A DNA stretch of 64,000 nucleotides from assembly GCA_963969595.1 (NCBI GenBank), contig OZ018414.1, positions 14,181,660 through 14,245,659 of the forward strand, given 5' to 3'. Below are positions 1 to 11,035 of this stretch, piece by piece. Origin of the DNA: Neckera pumila. Lineage: Eukaryota; Streptophyta; Bryopsida; Hypnales; Neckeraceae. Under the pieces are notes generated by a model. That model saw only the letters and a list, made by a program, of their open reading frames with translations, did not search any database and was not told where the DNA came from. The position numbers were made by a program, and so were the translations under genes. Each line of letters opens with the position of its first letter. The stretch's first letter is position 1.

Positions 1-817
1 CGTCACCTCACACCGTTTACAAGATGACATATGGAAATTTTTTTACAAAAAAATGGCTTAATATTTTGCCAAATCTGAACTTCATTTAGGATAGTTTTAG
101 GGACTAGGGTGCAGTTTTAGACTACCATCATCAATGAGATGTGGGCCATTTTTAGATGGAGATCACTGAAATAATTTTGTTAAAATAGTCTACTCTAAAA
201 GTACCATTGCTCTAAAAGCGATCATTGCATAGGGATACATTTTGCTTTCTTTGATGTACCAACAATGTACACTCAGGAGATGGTCACTTTCAGTGATCAC
301 TACATTTCAACTTCAAAAATCTATTACCAATTCCACAAAGGTCCAAGAAATATGAAATGACTTGGAGTTCGATGCCAATTCCATTTTCTTTCCTACAAAA
401 ATTTATTTAAAATTGTTTCAAGGAGTTTAGCTTCCTCCAAAATGCAATCAGCTCTTAAAAAGTCGCTTCTAATGACCACTACATTCCAAGTTCAAAAAGT
501 TCAACTTCAAACTTCAAAAATCTCAACTTCAAAAGCTCTTAACTAATTCCACGAAGGTCTAAAAAATATGGAACAACTTGGGTTAGATGCTAATTTCTAT
601 TTTCCTTCCTACAAAAATTGACTAAAAACTGTTTCAAGGAGTTAACTTTCCTCCCCTCCAAATGCAATCAGCTCTTTCATGTCTGTTCTCACTTGGTATT
701 AAAGAGTGTTGTTATTCAGGGTTTTAAGAACAAATTTAGACCTATTTCTAGACCGGATTCACATTGTAAACATCACCCATAACACCAATTGCAAACATAC
801 CCTGAGCCCATTATTAT
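1..817. repeat. AT-rich spacer with a degenerate tandem duplication
   Basis: There is no supportable gene. A block of about 170 bp (roughly 284-455) is repeated at about 462-678. Both copies share a motif of the form ACTACATT, followed by AATTCCAC(A/G)AAGGTC, TTTC(C)TACAAAAA and GTTTCAAGGAGTT, and end in AATGCAATCAGCTCTT. The second copy carries an extra short run of AACTTCAAA repeats. Divergence of perhaps 20% suggests an old duplication. Confidence 0.6.
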
Positions 818-1401
818 CCCCTAAAGGACCATTGTCCGTTGAACAAATAATTGAAAAACTGAGTAGGTTCCTATGAAGTCAATTTTGGTCGGATGTTAGT
901 GAAATTTTGATACAAGGTGTGAGCTTGTACTTCCTTGCTGAAAACCTATTTTTTTTCCGATCGAGTGTCCGGATCAAAAGTTATACTACCATGAACTTTC
1001 TGGCAATTTGGGCAGTCTGGGAATATTCTAGGAATCTTTTGTAAAAAAACTCATCAACTCTTGAAATTTGGCATGCATGTAACTTACATGATACAAGATG
1101 CAAATGTTAAAAAAATTAGCATACGTAGTGTAAAAGCTCACTGTAGGAGAAGTTCAAGTCTATTGGCCCTGTCAGGCAAGGCTGAAAAAAAACTTTTTTT
1201 CCGAACTTTAAGCATTATAATTGTTCAAACCATGTGGTCAAAGTTTCTGAAATTTTTTCCTCACATTCCTATAATAGTCTTGTACAGTTTTGTACAATTA
1301 AATTTTGAAAAAAAGCTTTTTTCTTTCACGTTTTTCTCACTGCCCTAAAAAGTGGCAGTTTTTCACAATGTTATCCAAAATATGCCTTCGGGCTTTAGGG
1401 G
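818..1401 (+). mobile_element. TTAA-type MITE, subfamily A, short copy with TTAT flanks
   Basis: The element begins CCCCTAAAGGACC and ends CTTTAGGGG, so the perfect terminal inverted repeat is CCCCTAAAG. The four bases on each side are TTAT (814-817 and 1402-1405), an exact direct repeat. The left interior matches the copies at 7211 and 10013 (a GGACC...GGTTCCTA...TCAATTTT pattern). At 584 bp it is shorter than the roughly 910-bp full copies, so it is internally deleted. It has no coding capacity. Ends of CCC...GGG with a 4-bp TTAA-like duplication are the hallmark of piggyBac-type transposition; that family assignment is inference. Confidence 0.75.
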
Positions 1402-1414
1402 TTATATGGCCTAC

Positions 1415-2905
1415 TTTTATTTTATTTTTTTGAACAAATAGGCAAATCCACTGCATTAAAAAGAGAACAGGAACCAAATACAAAGCAGCCAAGCCTCACA
1501 GCTGGACAGTGAAGAGAAACGAGCATGGAACCACCAAAAATAAAAGAAACACCAAATGAGAATCCCTACACGAATGAACAAAGAAGAGGGCAATTACGGT
1601 TCCACTTCACCACTCCATCTATCTTGCTAGCAAGGACCGGCAATTGAAGCCAGATCTTCTCAAATCTATCCCAGGAAGCACCCATGTGTTGAGGCCGCTT
1701 AACCCCTAAAGGACCAACATGCGTTTTTTGGCCGTATAGAAATTTTGGGCAGGTACTTGTGACTAGAGATATCCATATTTGAGGCTGAAATTTTAATAGA
1801 AGGTGGGGGCAAGGAATATCTTCATGTATACCAAGTTTCATGACATTTCAAAATACGAGTCAAAAGTTGTGACCTAATATGTTACTTTTTTTGTAACTGG
1901 GCAGTTTGGGCAGATCAGAAAAAATCATTTTTCCCGGAATTTTTTTTTTGAAGTTGGTTCTCTACATTTATATATACTTAAAAAGCTTTGAGTCATTCCA
2001 TTTCAATCAATGAATCAAAAGTTATGAGGGTTTTTGAATTGCGGGCAGTTATGGATTCTCTACTCTAAAAAAAACTTTAAAGTCTCTTATTTAACTCAAT
2101 ATTCAATATTTTTGGGAAAAAAAAAAATCCTAGGATGTAGATTGATTATTACAACATTACAACCATTGAGATTGGCATTTTTAAATTCCATGATTAAATT
2201 TTTAACAATTTAGTATTTTGAATCATTTTCTACTTCTTTCTACTTACTATTTTTTTCCTATATGTTGTACAATTCCAAATGGTGTGAAAAATTTCAAGCA
2301 TACAGACAACTTGTTTAGGAAACTGAATTCAAAGAAGCACCACCTTTATTGGCATTTTTCATTGAAAAGTGAGCTTGCAAAGTGCAGCTGCCCGGTTTTT
2401 CGCAGGATGGAAAAACTGGTTTTCAAGACTTTGAATGCTTATATCTTATGATCCACACGGTGGAATTTTCTGAAATTTTTACCACATGTTTTCATAATAT
2501 CATATTACAAGATCCTACAGTCACATGTGTCAAAAATTGTTTTTTTCCAAAAATTTGGTAGTTGTATTAGAAATGGCAGTTTTGGAGATTACATAATCAT
2601 GAAACTTTAGGGGTTAAGTGCCCCTCCCTGTGCTTTGATCATGGCCACCCGACCCGAATCAAATAGCGCCGCCCAAATAGCTTTTTGAGTGCGTTCTCGG
2701 GACCATATATTTAGTGTAAATACTTTAGTATTCCTAGAAATCCATATGATCCACATGGATGAGCCTCTAAGTAAGGACCAAATAGTTTTAAGGTGTAGAA
2801 ACCTCCTAGGAAGAGTGTCACCAAAAATACAGTGAGTGGAGCTAAATCTAATATGCGTAGATGTAGTAGACTGATCTCCACATAGACGAATGAGAATGGA
2901 CTGGG
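1415..2905 (-). mobile_element. 5'-truncated LINE fragment, interrupted by a MITE
   Basis: Read on the minus strand, about 2905-2618 and 1702-1566 give one continuous reading frame once the MITE at 1703-2613 and one TTAA are removed. It contains GDTLPRRFLHLKTIW, then WIIWISRNTKVF, then GASWDRFEKIWLQL, and a stop at 1566-1568. This layout matches the zinc-binding-type C-terminus (zf-RVT region) of plant L1-like retrotransposon reverse transcriptases. A 3' untranslated stretch follows, ending in an A-rich tail seen as a T-rich run on the + strand at about 1415-1432. Only the last 150 or so residues remain, typical of incomplete reverse transcription. The reverse transcriptase core is absent, so the element is dead. 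Confidence 0.75.
1703..2613 (+). mobile_element. TTAA-type MITE, subfamily B (inserted in a LINE)
   Basis: It begins CCCCTAAAGGACCAA and ends CTTTAGGGG, flanked by TTAA on both sides (1699-1702 and 2614-2617). The body is nearly the reverse complement of the copy at 11543-12462 and colinear with 38847-39768. Length 911 bp, no transposase. Excising it with one TTAA restores the LINE reading frame, which fixes both ends to the base. Confidence 0.9.
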
Positions 2906-3026
2906 CTATGGCTTACTTTTACATATCACTCACTCAGTCACTCACTCTATAGGTGAATAGCTAGGGCACCTCTCAAAAGGCAAGGAAGCCCTAAACTTAA
3001 CCCTGTAAGGATGACTTCATTGTTAA

Positions 3027-3822
3027 CCCCTAAAGGCCCAAGGCCTTTTTTCTGCCAAAAAACATCCAAAATTGTCCATTTTTTAGCAAAGAGTGAAAAA
3101 AAATTAAATTTTTTTTTGCACATCTAATCATAGGATCTTACACCTAACTAGTGTGAGAATGTGTGGAAAAAATTTCAGAATTTTTGACCGCACAGATTGC
3201 AAGATATCTATGTTTAAAGTGAAAAAAACAAATTTTTCAGTACATTGTGGGACTGGAATTTTGACTTTGAACATTTTTAACTTAAAATGTTTACACTATA
3301 AAGTTTTGAGCTTTAAAAGTTTATAGTGGAGAATTGAGTTGACAATCTATACAAAAGAAAAATTCAAAAAAACTTAATTTTCATTATTGAAAAAATTGTT
3401 AAGTAGAAGTAGGTACGAGATAGAAGGAAAATCTAAAATATTCATATATTTTAGATGGAATTAAAATGGACTAATCTCAATGGTCAGATTGTTCTAACAA
3501 GTAAAATCAACCATGCATCCAAATGAAATGAATCAAAGCTTTTTAGATAGACAAAAATGTAATCTATGAGAAAAAAAATACTAAAAAAAAAACTAAAAAA
3601 AAAGTGCAAATTTTTTTTGCTGCCCGTTGTTCCCTGTTTTGAGCTTATTTGGTCATAACTTTTGTTCCCGAGCACCGATTGTGAAAAAAATTATAATCCC
3701 ATGAAACTAATCAGTTTTGCTACCTCCCAAAAAAGTTTCAGAAAATTAGGAGAAAATCTCAGCCCGTAGGTACCTGCCCAAAAACACATTTGTCCCCCGA
3801 AGAAACAACGGGCTTTTAGGGG
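3027..3822 (-). mobile_element. TTAA-type MITE, subfamily A
   Basis: Flanked by TTAA at 3023-3026 and 3823-3826, beginning CCCCTAAAGGCCCAAGG and ending CTTTTAGGGG. The interior is the reverse complement of the A copies at 7211 and 10013; for example, the GTACCTACTTCTACTTAA-type core appears inverted near 3395-3420. Length 796 bp, non-coding. Confidence 0.85.
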
Positions 3823-3826
3823 TTAA

Positions 3827-4239
3827 GTTGTAAAAAAAGAAACGCACCTATTGGTTCAATAATTGGAGAATTTTAATGACTATCTATTTTTTAGTTTTTT
3901 AATTTTAATTTGGAAAGAACCGAACAGTGTGAATTTTGGTGACTACAGTATCTTGGTTAATAAATGTTTTCTGATTCGTTTCATTTGGACATGTACCTTT
4001 CAATTCATTGGAGGACAAATGACTGACTGGCTTTTCCATTGGAGTTCAGTTGTATGGACCATACTTCAAAGCCCAGTTTCCAATTTTAGCCTCAAACTCG
4101 TGTGCTATCAGAGCTTGGGTTTGGAGGCACATGCCCAGAAATCCTGAAAATTGCAGGCTGCCACACTAATTACCCTTTTTTTGGGTTATTTATTTAATTT
4201 AGTTTAATTCTATTTCCTTGTGCCATACCGCCACCTTCC
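3827..4239. other. Spacer, nothing recognised
   Basis: A 94-codon open stretch here (3863-4147) has AT-rich, compositionally random content and no recognisable motif. I see no gene, RNA or clear repeat. Confidence 0.5.
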
Positions 4240-4990
4240 ATTAACCCTGACCAGCGTCAGTGGGCTGGGGAGGGATTGACCCCCCAATTGCCCGGAGTTT
4301 TACCCTTGCAGAAAACACTGGGATTTTTTATTTGCCACATTTGATAAAATTTGCATATTTTGAATTCATATTTGAAATTGGAGGGCCCAAATTAGTTAAG
4401 AGTTGTGACAAAAGACAAAATTTAGGGGGCAATAAGGGGGCAATTATCATTTGACAGGGCAATAAGAGAGTCAATCTTCCCTGGCTGTGAACCGACCCTG
4501 TCGCTCATCCCCAATTTTTAACCCCTCGGGAAAAGGCTAGAGTTTTTTTATTTTGCCACCCTTGATAAAATTTGAAAATTCCGAACTTATATTTGCAATC
4601 AAAGGCCCCAAATTAGCTAAGAGAGGTGTAGAAATAAATTAATCAATCACAAAATTATTTATTTATTTATTTAAAATTTTAATATGCGCCTTTGGAATGA
4701 CTTTGGGAGGACTAGCAAGTGGGAGTGTATTCACCCTAGCCAATTTCAAATAAGATAGACAAGCCTATTACCATGCAAACTAGAGATAGAGCCCGGGTGG
4801 ACCAACTCCCTCGCTTGTCCCGGATTTTATCCTTGGAAAAATTCTATAACTTTTCATTTGCCAGCTATGATAAAAATATGGAATTTTGAATTCATATTTG
4901 CAGTCAGTGGCCCCAAATTAGATAGAAAAAAGGTGTAGAAGATAAATTAATCAAGCACAAAATAGGGGGTCAATTTTTTTTACATACACC
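4240..4990 (+). repeat. Three degenerate tandem units of about 250-300 bp
   Basis: Three successive blocks start near 4240, 4490 and 4795. Each carries the same order of words: a C-rich start (CCCGGAGTTTTA/CCCGGATTTTATCC), TTTGCCA, GATAAAA, GAATTCATATTTG, GGCCC(C)AAATTAG, and GTAGAA(.)ATAAATTAATCAA in units 2 and 3. The array grades into a dispersed repeat at about 5035. No coding potential is seen. Confidence 0.65.
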
Positions 4991-5034
4991 TCTAGAATGA
5001 TTTTTGAGAGGACAAGCGTGGTGGTGGTGGTGGG

Positions 5035-5420
5035 TCACTTTGGCCCCTTGTGAATATCTTGGGGCCAACTCCAAGAGGGGCACATATTTTTCTAGAGGTG
5101 TGTGCTTGTTCACAAATCAAATCCAAGTGGAATTATCATTCTTCGATTAGAGTTGTAGTTTCTATGAATTTTTGAAGTAATCTGCCTTGAAATTACAAAA
5201 CCACTTATAGAGTGGAGTCATAAACATCCTATAAACAACCCATAACTACTCTCATGTATATCCAATGGTACTTGAGTATTCACGTTACCCCTTTTGGACA
5301 TTAATGTAGTGATTTTGTCAAAAAATGAATAAATTTGGATGATTTTTTGGATGTAATTGGGATCAAAAGTAGGATGATAGAATTAGGCAACGAAAGGAAA
5401 TGGGCTGGAATTTACCTTAC
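5035..5420 (+). repeat. Dispersed repeat, copy 1 (partner at 27015)
   Basis: This stretch is colinear with 27015-27415. Shared words in order are TCTAGAGGTGTG, TGAATTTTTGAAGT, AGTGGAGTCATAAACAT, AATGTAGTGATTTTGTCA and AAAAGTAGGATGA. Both copies have the same orientation and are diverged by roughly 15-25%. No terminal repeats or coding region are evident; the class is unknown. Confidence 0.7.
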
Positions 5421-7206
5421 TTAATAAGCATTTCATTTCTACTTTTATTGTTTTTTGTCTTTTGGACAATGACTCTTGCATTGACTATGGTTTTTAAATT
5501 TGAGTTTTCAAATCCTATCTACAATTGCATTCAATCACATTGTACAACGTAGTTAGGGTTTGGTTGGAGTAGAGACGTGGGATATGTTCCCCACAAGACA
5601 CCCAAGATAGAGTCTCACAGACATACTGTTCTTGTTTTGGTATTTAGATTTAGATGTTTTTTTGAAGAAACCGATATTTGGGGAGGGTTTCTTACTTTGG
5701 TTAGCTATTATCCATCATTTCCCATAATTAACCAAAATTTCACTTTTGCACTTTAGTTATTGCATCTATTTATACTATAAGTAGAATTAACTATGAAAAT
5801 TTAACCATTTTTATCTTTTTCTTTCAAAATACAGCTGATAAATTTCATTGATTTTACATTTTCACCACACAATAACCTAATGGATAATTTATCCAATCAT
5901 TTGAAGAAACAAATAATTACATGGTTTTTTTAGGAGCAAGTGAATGAAGTTTGTCACCAAAATTCATGCTTCTTGATCGAATGACAATGTTTTCACCTTG
6001 TCTAAGGACATTTATAATCTTTTTGTTTAAAATATATCTTATAGGGATTGATGTAGGACCTTTAAAGTTCATAGCATTTTCTATTCCAACAATAGTATAT
6101 TAATAATGATATTTAAGATAACCACAGCAATTGATTTATAAATGCTATATATTTTTATTCTTGATGAATATTTTTATCAGGTACGTTTACAAAGATCCTC
6201 TTGTTTGAATAATATATATACTTACATTCTTGGTTAAAATCTTCATCAAAAGTAAAAACTTATAGCATTTCCAAATCAATTAGTGTTGTTATACAAAATA
6301 TCATTATTAGTATGGTATGAGTGTGAATAACTTTTAGAATAAAATTACAAACATCACAATATCATTTCATTCATTGCAAATAACCATGCAACTGTTTTAA
6401 AATTCTAATCACATGGGCAATTTTATTAAAATGGCAATATTATAGCACCATTTTGATGGTGTCATTTGACCACCTAGGTTAGGTATAGACTTCAGAATGG
6501 GCATTCTAAATTGTAAAAGTGCAAAAGTCAAGAATATAGCCATATTAATGAAATTGTCCATTCACCTATATTTGAACAATTATTCAATGTCTCGTCTTGC
6601 TTATAGTTATTTCTTGCCTTGTTCAAATGTACATCTATTTTTCAACCAAAATTTCATAAATATTTACAAGAATAATTCTCCATTTGAAAATAGATATATT
6701 ATTGTATTATAAGGACAAAAATAGGTCCAAAACATTTATTTTTAATTTGTTTTTTCTAAAAAATTCGTATTTGTGGATCAAGGGCCATTTTCTATTAAAA
6801 AATATGAGAAATACTAGAGCAAAATATGTCATTCTTTCACCAACTTGAAATGTATATTCTGTCTAATGCAATAATCATTGAACTCTCAATACTAAATTTA
6901 TACAATATGCAAGAATTTTGCCATGCACACAAACAAATGTTTTTTTTAAAACCAATATGCTACTTTGATCACATTGTTTTCTCATCATAAAAAATAAATT
7001 GATTGTGAGCAGATTAAATCAATCATAAAGCGGTTGCTTTAAAGACATTGCAAGTAAAGTTGGAAAGTAATGAAGACTCTAAATTACGAACATTAGTTGT
7101 TCTTGTACTAGGAAAAATGTCAATAATTGTCTCCTATGAAAGGTTCACGGAGAATACAATGTCTTATATATGAAAGTAGTTAAATTTTTTAGAATGTCTA
7201 CAATTA
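5421..7206. other. AT-rich spacer, nothing recognised
   Basis: Strongly AT-rich sequence with only short random open frames. No repeat family from this window, RNA gene or exon could be identified. Confidence 0.5.
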
Positions 7207-7210
7207 TTAA

Positions 7211-8121
7211 TCCCTAAAGGACCATTTTCCGTACGAGAGACAAATGGTATTTTGGACAGGTTCCTACAAGCTGAATTTTGTTCTGATTTTTTGAATTTTT
7301 TTTTAAGATAGAAAAATTGATAAGCTTCATAATAATATCATTTTTTTTTTCAATCAGTGTCCGGGAACAAATCTTATGCCCAAATAAGCTCAAAATAGGG
7401 GAGAGAGGGCAACAAATTTTTTTTTCAAAAATTTGAATTAAATTTTTTTTTCTCATAGATTATTTTTTGTCTACATCTGAAGCTTTGATTCATTCCATTT
7501 GGATTTGTGATGAGAAAGTTATGGACAATCTTGTTTTTTGGGCAATTTGAGCATCTTCATGAATAAATAACTTGTAGGATTCATTTTTGAATGCAATTTT
7601 TATAATTTCTAAAAAAAAAAATTCCACATAGTTTAGTTTTTATACTAGAACAATCCAAGCATTGGGATTAGTGCATTTTAATTCCATCTTAGAGATATTA
7701 ATAATTCAGGTTTTCCTTCTATCTTGTACCTACTTCTACTTAAGAATTTTTTCAAGTATGAAAATTTAGTTTTCTTGAATTTTTTTCTTTTCCTAGAATC
7801 TCAACTCAATTCTCCACCATAAGGATTTAAAGCTCTAAACGCTATAGTGCAAAAAAATAAGGTTAAGAAGGTTCAAAGTCAAATAATCTAGTCTCGCAAT
7901 GTGCTGAAAAATTGTTTTTTTTCACATTAAATGCAAATATCTTGCAATCTCTCCTATCAAAAATTTTGAAATTTTTTTCACACATTCTCATACTAATTAG
8001 GTGTAAGATCCAATGGTTGGATGTTCAAAAATAATAATTCTCAAATTTTCTTACTCTTTGCTATAGAAATGGCAATTTTGAGTGTTTTTTGATAGAAAAA
8101 AAAGCCTTGATCCTTTAGGGG
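7211..8121 (+). mobile_element. TTAA-type MITE, subfamily A
   Basis: TTAA flanks at 7207-7210 and 8122-8125. It begins TCCCTAAAGGACC (one C lost at the tip) and ends GATCCTTTAGGGG. It is colinear with 10013-10936 throughout, including the CTTGTACCTACTTCTACTTA core and the CTTGCAATCT block. Length 911 bp, non-coding. Confidence 0.88.
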
Positions 8122-8125
8122 TTAA

Positions 8126-10008
8126 ATCAATTCTCTAGGGTTATATAGGGTCATTGCATGAATGACCTTCCATTTTTGTTCCACTTTGGCCGTTTTTAGC
8201 CATTTTTTTGGGAATACTATAAAAATAGAAAAACATTTTTAAGAAAATATGAAAAATATGAGAAATGTATACACTTATAAGAAGAAGTTATCCTATGAAG
8301 GAAAAACAAATAAAAATCCTTTAAATAGGAGAACTAGAAAAGTGCAGAATCGCAAGAAAATACACACTTTAACATTTTAATTTGTAAAAAATAGGAAAAG
8401 TAATTTAAAAAAAATTTAAAAAATGCCATTTGAGAAGACTTCGTAGTAAAGAGATTTCACCAAAAAATGATCCTAAAACCATCTTCAGTGTTTAGAATTG
8501 CATGCGCAAGGGAGCCCTCTTTGCATGGACGTAGAGGATATAAAATAAAATATTTTTTAATGCCCCTTGGTAGAAACATGAGTTCCTACTATGGGAATAA
8601 ACCCTAGAAATTTCAGCTCCAAATCATTAAATTTGGAGACTCCTTACATAGTAAAAATCCTAAAACTCAAAACGTGACAAATTAGTTTAAATGATTTTTA
8701 AATATAAAATGATTTTTGAAAATTTCTGAAAAATATGAGATATGATTAAAATCATAAGAAGACTCTTCACTAAAAATTTCAAGTTCATACAAGTCATGGT
8801 TCTAAAGTTATTGCAAAATGAAGCTGCGGCACTGTGTTTATGACAATGTTTCAGTACTAGTCTTTCATGCAATCACCCTATACCACCCTTCTTTATGGAG
8901 TTGCTAATTTTCTTGAAACAACAATTGTAACTTTAAACTAATTATGCATGAAGAGGCTATTTGAATTGGCTTGCCAATGAAAAATTTGAAATTGAACATA
9001 CTGTAACTACTCCAATGCATCAACTTGACTTTTAATAAATATATCAATGTCTTTTCAGAACTTCACAACTCCGTCTTGTCACCTTGCCAAGTAAAGTGGA
9101 GATACTTGTAGGCCCTATATTTTGGAGTTCTACAACATTTTGAAGTTGAACAATAAATAGTATCTTGCAAAATCATTCTTTTTTAAAATTAAAATATGAG
9201 TAATTTTTCTAATTCTATTTCTAGCATGGATACAAAAATGTTTTTTGTTTTTTCTATTGAAGTTATAGTACAAGGTAGTCCGTGTGAAAAGCTTTTTTTT
9301 TCTAGTTTTGAGGAAATTTAAAGGTAGACTTCAAATATACAAGATTTCTAAAAATGCATTGCAAATTTAAAATAATTTTACTATAAATGAGATGGGATAA
9401 ATTAGAATTTCTATATATGCTACTTTTTAATCCTCATTTGTTTACCATGGCCATAATTTTGAATGATATGTAAATAGAAGATTTAAAGACTTCCAGCAAA
9501 TTGATCAAACCATATGTGATATTCTCAAGTTTAATTTTCCCATGTGATGTGTACCTCGTTGAGTTTAGCCTTCAAAAGACATTTCATGTCCGAGTTTGGT
9601 CAAACTTCATTAGATTTCTACATTAGTACATACATTTCATAAATTTAGTATTTTTCACATGTAGAAATATATTTCTAAAACTTAATCTCATTTTTCCATA
9701 ATTAAAACCATCAAATTGATTTTTATATGTTTTTTTAAAGAATTTTCTTTGTAAACATCTCCGTAATTATAGAAATATTTAAAATAGTATGAAATTTTAA
9801 GAAAATGGAAATAATAGTGACAAATATGATTTAATTGATGTACTCTTTAAACTCACACTAAGAGAAATTTGATAGAAAATGTTCAAAAGAAGTATATTTT
9901 GAGCTTCCAAGATGCTATCTTCAAAGTGTCACAAAAATTAGAATTTTAGTATTTTTGAAAAAAAATTAAAATGGAGTACAAAGTAGATTATTGGCTACAT
10001 TTTCTTAA
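8126..10008. other. AT-rich spacer, nothing recognised
   Basis: No gene, RNA or definable repeat was found. Composition resembles the other AT-rich spacers. Confidence 0.5.
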
Positions 10009-10012
10009 TTAA

Positions 10013-10936
10013 CCCCTAAAGGACCGGTTGTCCCCTCGGGGGACAATTTGGGTCCGGGCAGGTTCCTACGATCTCAATTTTTAGTAATATTTTTTGGGAT
10101 TTTTTGAGGTTGTGTATTTTTGCGAGAGCTTTGCGAATATATAATTTTTAGTTTAATTGATGCCCGGGAGCAAAAGTTATGGCACAATAAGTAAAATTGG
10201 AATTTTGCGGGCAGCCCCAAAAAATCACAAAAAGTCAAAATAATTTTTTTTCAAATTTTTTCCTCAAAGATTATATTTTTGTCTACATGTGAAGCTTTGT
10301 TTCATTCAATTTGGACTAATAATGAGAAAGTTATGGACAATCTTAGTTTTTCGGGCAATCTAAGCATCTTCTTGAAAAAATAAGTTGTAGAATTCATTTT
10401 AGAATGCAATTTTGAGAATTTTTCAATTTTTTCTGTTAGACAGGGTTAGATTTTCTTGCTAGAATAATCTCACCGTTGGGATTATTGTGATTCAATTCCA
10501 TCTAAAAGCTATTAACAATTTAGATTTTTCTTCAATCTTGTACCCACTTCTACTTAACAATTTTTTAATGAGTGAAAATTAAGTGTTTTTTTTCCTAAAT
10601 TTTTTTGGTAGATACTCAACTCAACTACTTAACATAAGTAAGTAGAAAATCGAAATCAGTAGTGCAAAAAATTTGAACTAAAAAGATTCAAAGCCCAAAA
10701 ACCTAGTGAAGCAAGGTGGAAAAAAACTTGTTTTCTTCACTTTAAATGCATATATCTTGCAATCTACAATGTCAAAGTTTCTGAAATTTCTTCCACATAT
10801 TCATATACTAGTCAAGTATAAGATCTTATGGTTGGATATGCAGAAAAAAACAATTTTTTAAACTCTTTTCTCTTTGCAATAGAAATGACAGTTTTGAATG
10901 GTTTTTGGTAGGAAAATCACCTCGGTCCTTTAGGGG
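10013..10936 (+). mobile_element. TTAA-type MITE, subfamily A (best-preserved copy)
   Basis: Flanked by TTAA at 10009-10012 and 10937-10940. The terminal repeat is longest here: CCCCTAAAGGACCGG at the left and, inverted, CGGTCCTTTAGGGG at the right. Length 924 bp; no frame longer than about 60 codons. Its homology to subfamily B in the middle (an AACCATTGG/ACCGTTGGGATT block, then TTCTACTT) shows that A and B derive from one ancestor. Confidence 0.9.
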
Positions 10937-11035
10937 TTAAGCTTAAAAACATATAAAATCAAGAGCTATGTGAAAATTTAGGTTTTGGCTTTCAGAATGC
11001 CTGTGGGACTTGCAATGTTGTTCAAGCATTAGATA

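Noticed and set aside
1566..1841. 91-codon minus-strand frame
   Set aside because: A chimera of MITE sequence and the LINE C-terminus; the LINE part is described as such and the join is an insertion artefact.
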